From assembly GCA_022701365.1 (NCBI GenBank), contig JAKUHH010000084.1, forward strand, positions 372,001 to 436,000: a stretch of 64,000 nt of DNA, written 5' to 3'. The DNA comes from Mycocentrospora acerina (taxonomy: Eukaryota; Ascomycota; Dothideomycetes; Pleosporales). The position numbers were made by a program, and so were the translations under genes. The notes under the pieces are model-generated. The model made no database searches, was not told the DNA's origin, and saw only the letters and a program-made list of their open reading frames with translations. This document shows positions 52,229 through 61,814 of the stretch, piece after piece (position 1 is the first letter of the stretch; the number at the start of each line of letters is the position of its first letter).

Positions 52229-55200
52229 TTAAAATGAGTTGCCCTGAGATCCACCATATGCCATTTCCCTGAAGCCCGCTGGAACCGTCCAGCCATGTAC
52301 ATTACATGCGCGTATGTACGCCTCAACTGCTTCACCGACACCGTAGTCTATACGTCCACCTGGCTCTAGTCTAGCTGGCTTGGGTTCAGTACTTGATATG
52401 GCGACCCGCACTTGTAAAAGAACAGACTCAATCGAGGACACAGCCGTCCAACCATCGTTAGTCAAGAGCTGCATGCACATAGCCCCACCTGCAGTGACAT
52501 GTCCACCGCCGCCCGCCTGGAAACTTAGAAAGCGTGGCCGGATAACTCGGACAAATGGCGGGCTCATGGGGTAGTCTTTGCCGAAACGCAATTCCAAGAC
52601 AACACTCTTGATGCTACGTTGTCCCATCTCTTTCGCGAGTGGAAGCATGGGATCGAATGAGTGAAGCTCGACAATCCACTGATACATGTTCTCCATCTTG
52701 TCTTCATCAATATGCCAGCCTAGCTCTTGTGTGGGTGTCGTTTTCTGAACGTGAATCAAACTCTTGAAATCTTTCATCAAGCACTTTGTAGCAGAAGTGG
52801 TGGCCCATGCCGGATTTTGTAGCATAGGTAGAGTAGTATAGTCCAAGGTACCAGCAACGTAGTCAGTAAGGGGCTTTTTGGAGCCCATGAGTTTGGATAT
52901 ACTATTCGAAACCATACTTGCGATCTTGGATTTTCCTTTGTCGCCTCTGATAGATTTCGGCGTAGGAATAGGGTCCATGACCTGAATTTTGAAGTCATCT
53001 TCTTCGTCATCATCGTCAAAGAAGATACGATAGTCCTCCTCGAGAGTGGCAACACTTGCACTATCGTCATCATCGGCATCAACCTGGATGGGATCATAAT
53101 GAGCCTTTCCCGTAGCCTTTCGGCGCTTGTGACTCTGTACAGCTATTAGCAGACGTTTCAATTGCATTAAACCCTCCAATCTATGGATGAATTATGAGAA
53201 AGGTGTGATGGAACATACTGATGTACGGTGTGACTTTGATCGCCGTGAGTTTGCCACAGCACAAACAGGAATGATGATGGTAGCAGAAGCGCCTCGAGGA
53301 GTCATGTTCGGATCCTGCTCTAATACTTCCAGGGGTTGTGCTTCTTCGATCGTTTTAGATGTGGTCACTGTGGATACCGAGTTGATGTCTGTCTTGACAA
53401 AAAGGTAGCGAGTTTGAATCCAGTCAAGTTGGGCGACTACAAGATGCGGTGACTTGCTCACGAACTCTTGAGGTGCATTGACAACCTCATTCAGCGCCAT
53501 TGCATTCTGAATTTTGAGTTCACTCATGGACCATGTATGGTTGCTGTTGTGGAACTGTGAATAGCCTATACTGGTATTCGCGTCAAGAGAATGATAAACG
53601 CCATTTCCGTATGCTCGACCATGCAGGGTCTCGTTGAAATGTAGACCCTCACGAATAATGCTGTGCCAATTTTGTAGCGGGCTGCCGTGCCAGGCAAATA
53701 GGGTAGGATACTTCAAATGAAGTCTATTGGAAGTCTTTCGTACTGCACGAACGAAGCGACGCTCCTTGTCAGGAGCACCCATGGCGAACCTAAACTGCGT
53801 CCATCCTGACATCCCATACAAACGACCCTCAACATTACGGGTGCTGGTGGTATCATCCTCGCAGTCAGTTTGGAGTATGCACGCTCGATTTGAGGCGATG
53901 ATCCAGCGAAGTATTCCCAAAGCGGCGGGAGGGATGCGATCAATCCATGCGCTAAGCGGAGACTGCGTTTTTCGCAAGAGAAATCCCCTCATTTCTCTGA
54001 CAGATGGAAGTACATCTAGGAGAGTGTTAATTGCTTGTTGCTTTTGTGCCTTTGAAAGATCATCGAAGTTTTGATCATAGACATGAAAGCTTGCGGCACG
54101 AAATTCTCTCAGCAAGCCTGCAGACTTCTGACCCTGTTGAAGAGTTGATGCGACCATTTGCGATGCCGCGTATGTTTCATTCGGTACAGCTGCAGGGGCT
54201 GGCGAAATAGGCTTCGACAACTTGACAGACGGATAAAATGAGGTATCGACCACACGACAATGTAAAGGTTGACACGGATCGTCGTCTGTTCGCATGATAA
54301 CCCAATCCGCGTTTCTGACAGGGCAAAGTTTAGTCGCATCTTCGAATAGCATCTCTCTTGTTTCCGCGTTATACTTTACTCTCAACGGATCCTTTTCAAC
54401 AACTGTCGTTTTCGAAAGGGTGTTTTGAGCCGCAAGTAATCCACTTGCACTAGGGTACATTTGTGTCTGATTGTTCATATACTCTTCATCTGTACACAAA
54501 GGGGGAGGCACTGCTAGACCGAGACCAGAGGGAAAATCTCTGAGTCTACCTATGCTAGCACTGATGTAGCAGAAGCTAATTAAAAGATCTACTACTTTTG
54601 GTTGAGAAAGAATTTCGTGCTCGATACTTGGGCCAAATCCAAGCGACATGTATTGATAAAGACACAACGGGTTGTCGCAAACGTATGGCTTTATAGCTTG
54701 CAGATCGTCTGCCATTTTGCTGAAGCAGATAAGGCAGAATTCTGTGCAACGCACAAAGTGCCGTAGTACAAACTGCATCCCTACAAGGGGAAGAGAGTGT
54801 TCCTGGATGCGAGAGTCTTGGATATGGTCTGCAGTCACTAAGGAGGGATACGCGGTACTGACTTGCTCAGGTTCAAAGTACTTATCCTCTGTAGCTGTTG
54901 TAGAACCTGAATGCGAAGGCCGTAGGATTTGGTCGTTGTAAAAAGCTTCTGCCCCTTGCCAAGGCATTCCACTGTATCGGTATTTGAGAAGCATGTGGAA
55001 GCGTTGTTCTAAAAGTTCATTGAGCGGCCTAGATATGAAAGAGTTGCGGAAACCATTAGGCAGAGTGGAAATATTCTGTGGCTCGGTTTGCTGTGATTCT
55101 TCCCGTTGTTTCTCTTCGTCTCTACTTAATACCGTGAACGCTTGTATAGCTTCCTGATAATCGGGTTTGTATGATGAAGAGACACCGATGCGCAAGCCAA

Positions 55201-55954
55201 AATTTCGTCGAGCATTGACTGCGTCGTATGATTTTAGATCATCCATGTTTTTGTAACCGTTCGGATAATGGAAGATGGCGATTAAATACTCATTAGGTTG
55301 AAGTTGCCAGGCTTGCATGGCCTCCTCAGAGACGCCTAGTTTGGAGACACGAATCGATACACTGACGTAGCATCCAAGACCGTCCACAAGACCTCCTAAG
55401 TGGCCTACCTTGAACCCTTCGTCTTTTGTAATCTGTAGATCACGGCGCATACGCTCACGAAATTCCGGTGTAGCTTGCGTAAACTCTCCAGCTGGGATCA
55501 TGTGTTGATGAAGGCCGCCAAACTTTGGCGTACTCTCTTCATCACCGGGAAAGTACTCCTCCTCTCCATCATATTCCTCGTCATCTTCGAACTCCTCAAA
55601 TTCCTGGGAGTCAAGCATTTGTTGATCACCGTCTCGGTCGGTGGACTCCAGTTTGCTGGAGACAAGCTCTAGGATTTGCAGCACCGTCTTGCCTGCAGCA
55701 ATAGCCGAAGTTTCGTCGAGGATAGCAGAAACACTAGACGATACATTGTCTGCACCGAAGATCATGCACATGTGGCTAGATGGGTAGTCGGATAGCTCTG
55801 GGATCAGGACGGAGATTTTGATTTGTTGTTCATCTGCGATGCACATGAACGTAAATTCACCATCATCGCTGCCAACCTGGACGTCGGAGATGCCCGCAAT
55901 GAAGGTGCCCCCCACTGCCTGTTGGAGGTCGGCAATGAACTGCCGGCGTGGCAT
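52229..55954 (-). CDS. PARP-like ADP-ribosyltransferase fused to an E2 (UBC) domain
   Basis: Two exons (55954-53219 and 53173-52229; intron 45 nt) give about 1,226 residues. Order: an RWD-like N-terminus (about 1-95), an acidic linker, a Cys-containing central region (CTEFCLICF, YVCDNPLCLYQYMSLG), then a PARP catalytic domain (about 700-850) with AWHGSPLQNWHSIIREGL and GRAYGNGVYHSL supplying the His and Tyr of the NAD site. A basic/acidic linker leads to a C-terminal UBE2Q-like E2 fold with YPMSPPFVRVIRPRF and GGAMCMQLLTNDGW, where the Cys sits at the active-site position. This fusion is known in Pezizomycotina; targets are not established. The acceptor of the intron is my best in-frame choice. 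Confidence 0.9.
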
Positions 55955-56976
55955 AGTGACTGAGCCAGATGTTTGTTTGTCGTTAGGCTAGTTGTTGTGG
56001 TATTAAGAAGGACGTAAGCAAGGTTGCGGCTGAGGTGGTGGATCCGTCGTGGAAACTCTAAAAGGGCAAGGACTAGATCTCAGGGTAGAGGGATGCGCGG
56101 TGAAGATCAAAAGCGGAATTGGGTGACGTCAGTCTCCTGACTACCTGTGAGCACTCACTTCAGATAGTTTCTTCTCTTGTCCATTCGAGAGACAGCTTGT
56201 GTGTCTCTGAAATGATGTACATCCGTGAGAAAGCAACAGTGCAGTTCTGTAGAGCTATCGAACGCGGTTCGGAAGGAGCAGAAAAGATCAGAAGCCAGCA
56301 ACACTTACTACGAACTCCAGTACTGCGTTGCGCGAAATACGATGCAGAGGCTTAGCAGTGTTCTCAGCAGTCAGGCTGTCAGAACGAGGAAGGGAAAACA
56401 AGGCGAATGAAGAAACGAGAGGTCAGCACAAACAGTAGAAATCACAATTCTTTGCCAACAAGCACTTGGCGCCACTCTTAATCTTCTGTACGACGCTGCC
56501 TTGCCATTTACAAGTTGCTTGTCGTCGTCAGAACAATGGATAGGCTGCTCGCGTATTAGGCAACGACAGGCAAACATGCGCTTGGGCCTAAGCTTAAACC
56601 CCGCATCTTCGTGAAGCCTCGCCAGTCACGTTGATGAGAGCAGACGGTGGGAGACCAGGCACACAGTCCTTTGTTGTCTCGTGTCTTCAGTGATAGGACC
56701 GGAAATCCATGGAAAATAAAAATGGTCCAATCTTGAAGCGCGATATGACGTGCCCCCCACTAAGTGTATTTTAGGAAGCGGGAGGCTCCGAACGGCCGCC
56801 AGGAACGACTCCGATTCTTATCATATCTCCGTGGACCACCACCAGCCACAGCAACCACGTTTCCTAAACGACTCGCATAAATCGGAGCATTCTGCTGTGG
56901 CTGAACGCGAAAATTGAGACTGCTGGAAGACGGCCGACCCTGTGCTGTCCAGAGCCCTGCCCCACTCAAGGCGACC
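55955..56976. promoter_or_regulatory. Divergent promoter region, PARP-UBC and COG7-like genes
   Basis: A 1-kb interval between divergent starts. Short open frames on both strands lack recognisable content. The ATG at 56977 sits in a strong context (GCGACCATGG). Confidence 0.4.
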
Positions 56977-58029
56977 ATGGCAGTGTCAGAGGAGAGAGTG
57001 ACTCCCAAATCAGCCCATGTGTCCGACCCGGCCCTTGCGCCATTCCTTGACTCACAGTTCAATCCCGCCGAATATCTGAATGCTACACTACCTTCGCTGT
57101 CGCTAGCTTCCAGACTGCTGAAATCAGCCAATGCAACTTCCTTGGCCGACCTCTCATCACAAACCCAAGACCTTCTCTCGCAACTCAATGCGCATACTAC
57201 CCGCCTATCGGCCATACTGACTCAATTGACCGACGACATTCTTCGAAGCGGAGGGCGTTTGGCATACGAGGTCGAAGTGCTGCGCGGCGAGGCAATCGGG
57301 CTCACAGAGACAATTACAGACGACCTGAAAGATGACGTCGAGAAATTCTTGCCAGGCGGCGTCCCCATGAACGCAAAGCAGTTGAGTAACGAGACCGAAA
57401 ATGCAGAACCACCGCAAGAGGTAGAAGACGCACAACAGCACCAAGAAGCAACTCCAATTGACATCGAGGATACCACGCCAGAATACGTCTCCGACCTACG
57501 TACCCTAACAACAGTCCGCTCGCGCCTTGAAACTGTTATCAAAGTCTTCGGGGAAGCCATGCACTGGACGATCCCACCCAGCGAGCTCTCCCTCACCTCA
57601 TCACTCATCAGTGTCTCTGCGCCGGAGCCGGGGAGCGACAGCGCATCCAGCGAGCAGAAAGGCAAAGAATTCGCCGCGTCTCTGCGCTCCGAGATTGCTG
57701 ACCTCGTCGTGGGCGACGAAGAGCACGGCATGGAGAAGGCCGAGGTCAGGATACAAGCGCTCAGGGATTTGGCGCAGGTATGGAAAGGCACTGCGGAAGA
57801 AAAGGCTAGAACAAAGTTTATCGAGGGACTCATCAAGCTGGCAGAGGACAAGCAGAGAGAAGTCGAGAGGGAGAAGGAGAGAAGCAAGGAGAGAGGCCAG
57901 CAGAAGACGGGCAGAGGTGGGAATGTCGCAAAGCCACAACAGGCACCCGCTCCACAGCAGAGGAGTGGGGGTTTTCTGGAAAATCTGCAGAGAATACGCG
58001 GGTTTGTGGAAGATGAGATGCGAGCGTAG
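56977..58029 (+). CDS. Putative conserved oligomeric Golgi complex subunit 7 (fungal, short form)
   Basis: 350 residues from the ATG in strong context; the frame is open 63 nt further upstream but only with a TTG. The N-terminus ALAPFLDSQFNPAEYLNATL matches the start of COG subunits, followed by a long helical/coiled-coil part (LLSQLNAHTTRLSAILTQLTDDIL, LRGEAIGLTETI) and a second helical part (VRSRLETVIKVFGEAMHW). The C-terminus is charged (KQREVEREKERSKERGQQ) and ends in FLENLQRIRGFVEDEM. COG tethers retrograde vesicles at the Golgi. It is about half the length of animal COG7, as I recall for filamentous fungi. COG5-like or another tethering subunit is the alternative. Confidence 0.68.
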   Translation: MAVSEERVTPKSAHVSDPALAPFLDSQFNPAEYLNATLPSLSLASRLLKSANATSLADLSSQTQDLLSQLNAHTTRLSAILTQLTDDILRSGGRLAYEVEVLRGEAIGLTETITDDLKDDVEKFLPGGVPMNAKQLSNETENAEPPQEVEDAQQHQEATPIDIEDTTPEYVSDLRTLTTVRSRLETVIKVFGEAMHWTIPPSELSLTSSLISVSAPEPGSDSASSEQKGKEFAASLRSEIADLVVGDEEHGMEKAEVRIQALRDLAQVWKGTAEEKARTKFIEGLIKLAEDKQREVEREKERSKERGQQKTGRGGNVAKPQQAPAPQQRSGGFLENLQRIRGFVEDEMRA

Positions 58030-58678
58030 GAGGTTGCTCAGAAATGGTCACGTGAATTCGCGTTTGTATCGCGTCTTAGCATCGTCAAAGAATGCGTCTT
58101 GTCTACTTGTACTTGGGCTCAGTTTCCAGAATCGAAAAGTAAGATGAAAAAAATTGTCTGTGTGTTTGGGGTTCATGAGAATTCTCCTCTCGCAGCAATG
58201 GCTGATGGACTGAGCAGATGGGGTTCTGCGCTATTGCAAGAACTGTTACCACTTTGGTAGCACGCCCAAGTTGACCTGAGTGCCTACCACTTTTGTCTAT
58301 ACAGCTTCATTTTAAAAGTATGCACAGCAATTCGAGAATAATGCGTTGAATTCAGCCGTTACTATCCAACATATGCAGTGATCTAGCGTACAAAAAGCAG
58401 TCTACGCACTCATCCAAGGCATTCAAAAGAACAACATTTTTCGTCGCTTTCCATCCAGCCCTTTGCCTGGCTATACTAGGTCATCCTATGGGAGCCAGCC
58501 CTTACAGGCGGCTGCAACACAACAGAAATCCCCTCAAGCCGCGGTAAAGGGAAAGGATAGCGAAGGTGACAGTTCTAAACTCTTCGATAAACATCTTAAT
58601 AACACCGAAAGACTCCAACCAGGGTATCATAAAAAGGCGACCAAACTCCGTACCATGCTTCAACTAATAAAAGCCCAA
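58030..58678. other. Intergenic between convergent genes
   Basis: 3' flanks of the COG7-like gene and the BIR gene. An open frame at 58463-58702 lacks an ATG start and runs into the BIR gene's 3' end. Nothing recognised. Confidence 0.45.
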
Positions 58679-60166
58679 TCAGACAACATGAATACCATCT
58701 AGAGCGGCCATGGCTCGCTTGCTTTCTGTCCTGAAAGCTGCAATTTGTTGCTGGCACTGCATGCGGAGTTTGGCTTCTCCCCGTTGCGCGTTATAAATGA
58801 TCCACTGCTCCACTGTCATATTCTTCTCAGCATCGGTAAGGCCAGCCAGTACGGCGGTGTGGAGGTCCTCTGTGTTCTTCGATGTATCAATCGTATCAAG
58901 GCCAGCATCAATGAGGATGTCGTTCATGAACTGGTCCATGTCGTGATCCTCTTTGAAAAATGCATCGATGTCGATAGTCTGCCATACCTGCTCAACAGTC
59001 GTGACCTTGATCGCCTCAGGAGTCCTTTTAGGTGTCCCGACAAGCAAGGAAGCAGGCAAGCTCGACATGTCGAACGATTCGCGTTGCCCAGATGGAGTCT
59101 TCTTAGGAGTACCAGCTGGTAGAGAGTCAGGTAAACTGGAGATACTTGAGTATCGGAGCCGCTTTGGAGACTCCATGACAATGTCTTCATGGTCTTCAAT
59201 ATGCTCGCTTGCACGTTTCTTGCCGCGCGAATTTTTTGGAAGATCTATGCTATCTTCGCTCACACGTTTCTTACCACGAGTATTCTTCTCAAGGGGCTCG
59301 ACCTGCTCGCTCGCACGCTTCTTGCCGCGAGTAACTTTCTCGATCTTTACGACTTCTAAGCTGACACGTGTGCTGCTACGAGCACTTGTTGGTATATCCT
59401 CGACTTCGTCACTCGTACGCTTCTTGCCGCGTGTGCTTTTCTTGGTCGTCGAACTGGCGATTGAAGATCGTGTCGACGCGCGCTTAGTCTTGGTCGCCTT
59501 GGCTGTCGAGGCTCGCTTGCCCTTCTTTGGTGCGGGCTTTTCTGTGGGATGATATAGTTCACTGAGAGAGAAGAATAGACAATCTGCCGCACGCCGACGA
59601 TGTTCTTCTAACGGGTCATCACCGGCATCCCAGGCATCGAGGGACAAGGAGCAGTATGGGCATGTCACACCGTCAGGTGTCTCCTCGGTAGGGTCGTAGT
59701 ACCAACCAGCGGCAGCGAGTTGATCTGGGCCGGGGAAGCCAGCAGCTGTGTCGAGAGGCCAGAGGTCGGCAAACGTGTCGCGTCGCGCTGATACCATCGG
59801 GTCGCTAGTCGGGTCGTCTTCCGTTCTGCCAGGATCGCCATTGCGTAGGCGGATGCAGATGACGGTTGCATAGCCACAGCTGGGAGAGTGTGTGAGATGT
59901 TCATATGCCGGGTTGTCGCTTTCCTCCCAGCCATCCAGTTGGCAATGACACGAGAAACATTGCACGTTATCGGGGCTTGCACTGGTAGGCCTCCAGACGA
60001 AACCAGCATACGCAAGATCCTGATCGGTCGGCGCAGCCAACGGCCAGGCATTCTTTGACTTGGTTGCTACCTTCTTCGAGCGGGATGAAGTGCGACGGGA
60101 CTTGCTGCTTGTAGTGCCTTGGAAGGTGGCCAGTCGCGCCTGCACACAGGCGAGAGACGCGTCCAT
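58679..60166 (-). CDS. BIR1: BIR-domain protein, Bir1/survivin type
   Basis: 495 residues from ATG at 60166 (MDASLACVQARLATF). Two BIR zinc domains: the first with C70-x2-C73...H90...C97 (VQCFSCHCQLDGWEESDNP) and the second with C169-x2-C172...H189...C196 (CPYCSLSLDAWDAGDDPLEEH). A basic low-complexity middle (about 210-330) contains several GKKR(A/T/V)SE repeats. The C-terminal about 100 residues are conserved-looking helices (WQTIDIDAFFKEDHDMDQF, MTVEQWIIYNAQRGE). Bir1 targets the Aurora kinase-INCENP chromosomal passenger complex to centromeres and spindle in mitosis. Divergent from TAM41 across 298 bp. Confidence 0.93.
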   Translation of the reverse strand: MDASLACVQARLATFQGTTSSKSRRTSSRSKKVATKSKNAWPLAAPTDQDLAYAGFVWRPTSASPDNVQCFSCHCQLDGWEESDNPAYEHLTHSPSCGYATVICIRLRNGDPGRTEDDPTSDPMVSARRDTFADLWPLDTAAGFPGPDQLAAAGWYYDPTEETPDGVTCPYCSLSLDAWDAGDDPLEEHRRRAADCLFFSLSELYHPTEKPAPKKGKRASTAKATKTKRASTRSSIASSTTKKSTRGKKRTSDEVEDIPTSARSSTRVSLEVVKIEKVTRGKKRASEQVEPLEKNTRGKKRVSEDSIDLPKNSRGKKRASEHIEDHEDIVMESPKRLRYSSISSLPDSLPAGTPKKTPSGQRESFDMSSLPASLLVGTPKRTPEAIKVTTVEQVWQTIDIDAFFKEDHDMDQFMNDILIDAGLDTIDTSKNTEDLHTAVLAGLTDAEKNMTVEQWIIYNAQRGEAKLRMQCQQQIAAFRTESKRAMAALDGIHVV

Positions 60167-60464
60167 GGCGGAAGGTGGGGGCTGCTGAAGGTGTAGACCG
60201 GGCAAGATTGATGTGTCAATGGCGTTGGTGATATCTCCCGAGAAAGATGAGCCTGCAAAAGCCAGTATATGCAGTGTTTGAGTGCTGCGCTGATAATCGC
60301 AATATAGTGGGGTGCTGTGTTGGGGAAGTCGCGACTGCGGCCACTAAAGGAGCGTTTGTAAACAATGCAACAACGCAACGAGTCTAAGCCGAACATGGAA
60401 AGGTGATCTTACGTCATCCGTCGCTGTCACTTCTCAACAGTCCCAACACTCAATTGACCGCAAA
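60167..60464. promoter_or_regulatory. Divergent promoter, BIR1 and TAM41
   Basis: 298 bp between divergent ATGs. No TATA box obvious; nothing else identified. Confidence 0.45.
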
Positions 60465-61814
60465 ATGTATCGATACCGTCCATTGAGCTGTAACGCGTGG
60501 TGCCGAAAGCCGCTGCTGCCTCTCACTCGCCGCTATATATCCACCGAGACAACCCAAGCCCCGCATGAATACCAATCCCTTCCGCCAGAGTGGGAAGATG
60601 AAGCTCCCTCGCTCACCAACTTCGCGGAGCTGCCACACAAGGACTTTGGGAAGAATCAGTTGATGGAAACAAATGAGGAGTTCAAGCGATCACTACGAGG
60701 CATCCTCAAGCAATTTCCTCCTATAACGTATGCCTTTGCCTATGGCTCTGGCGTCTTTTCGCAGACGGCTGCTACTGCTTCGCGCACGACACATTCCCCG
60801 CACCCGAACCCACCCGAGGCTATACTGAAGTGGCAGAAAGGCGGTGGGAAGATGATTGATTTCATCTTGACGCCCAAATTCTCGCAGCACTTCCACTCGC
60901 TCAACTTGCGTGAACACCGCGACCATTACTCCTTTCTGGGATCGTTGGGGTCAGGGGTGGTAAGCCATGTTCAGGATGCATATGGCGCGGGTGCATACTT
61001 CAATCCGTATATTACAGTCAACGGAACGATGATCAAGTACGCAGTCGTCAATTTTGAAACGCTTCTCCGCGATCTCACCACTTGGGACACATTGTACCTT
61101 GCAGGACGCCTCCACAAGCCCTGTAAGATCCTGTTTGAAGAGCCCAACATCCGTGTCGCCAACCAGCGCAACCTTCTTTCCGCCGTACGATGCTCACTCT
61201 TGCTGCTCCCGTCAACCTTTACAGAAAAGGAGTTATACTCTACTATAGCAGGTTTGAGCTACCAAGGCGATCCACGCATGCAGTATGGCAGCGAGAACCC
61301 CAAGAAAATCGACAATATTGTCACGAATCAAATACACAATTTTCGCCATCTCTACCACGATCTCATCATGTCGCTGCCGAACATTCAATACACGGACGTT
61401 CAGAAAACTACACAGTCGGGTTGGATAGATGACACTGGCCTCGATCTGAGGCTTACACAAGATATGGACCCAGAGCGCCGTGCTAACATGGTGCGGCGAT
61501 TACCCAAGGCCTTCCGCGAGAAGGTTTATTTTCTCTACCAGCGCAAGTTTGGTATTCCAGGGCGTGAATACCAAGAGATGTTGGAAGCAAGCAAGGACGA
61601 GGATGCAAAGGGCTCAGTAAGAAAGCAGGTTGCTGGCGCATTTGACAAGCGGATTGCGTACGAGAAGGATCTGCCAGAAATGGTTACAAAAGCAATCAAC
61701 CAGACTGTCAAGTGGCCAGCAACAGTGCAGAGTATGAAGGGTGTGCTGACTGCGGGTCCGCAAAGAGCATGGCGGTATCTGCAAGAGAAGCGAGAGAAGG
61801 GGAGAATGAAGTGA
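60465..61814 (+). CDS. TAM41: Mitochondrial CDP-diacylglycerol synthase Tam41
   Basis: A single exon of 449 residues. The N-terminus is a mitochondrial presequence (MYRYRPLSCNAWCRKPLLPLT, rich in Arg and no acid). The nucleotidyltransferase-like core starts with the GS motif in YAFAYGSGVF and the acidic strand MIDFILTP; then FNPYITVNGTMIKYAVV, LYLAGRLHKPCKIL and NLLSAVRCSLLLLP, all Tam41 hallmarks. It makes CDP-DAG from phosphatidic acid and CTP on the matrix face of the inner membrane, the first committed step to cardiolipin. The ATG at 60465 is the first in frame and gives the presequence. Confidence 0.96.
   Translation: MYRYRPLSCNAWCRKPLLPLTRRYISTETTQAPHEYQSLPPEWEDEAPSLTNFAELPHKDFGKNQLMETNEEFKRSLRGILKQFPPITYAFAYGSGVFSQTAATASRTTHSPHPNPPEAILKWQKGGGKMIDFILTPKFSQHFHSLNLREHRDHYSFLGSLGSGVVSHVQDAYGAGAYFNPYITVNGTMIKYAVVNFETLLRDLTTWDTLYLAGRLHKPCKILFEEPNIRVANQRNLLSAVRCSLLLLPSTFTEKELYSTIAGLSYQGDPRMQYGSENPKKIDNIVTNQIHNFRHLYHDLIMSLPNIQYTDVQKTTQSGWIDDTGLDLRLTQDMDPERRANMVRRLPKAFREKVYFLYQRKFGIPGREYQEMLEASKDEDAKGSVRKQVAGAFDKRIAYEKDLPEMVTKAINQTVKWPATVQSMKGVLTAGPQRAWRYLQEKREKGRMK

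Noticed and set aside
58463..58702. 79-codon plus-strand frame between COG7-like and BIR1 genes
   Set aside because: It starts with TTG, lacks conserved content and overlaps the 3' end of BIR1.
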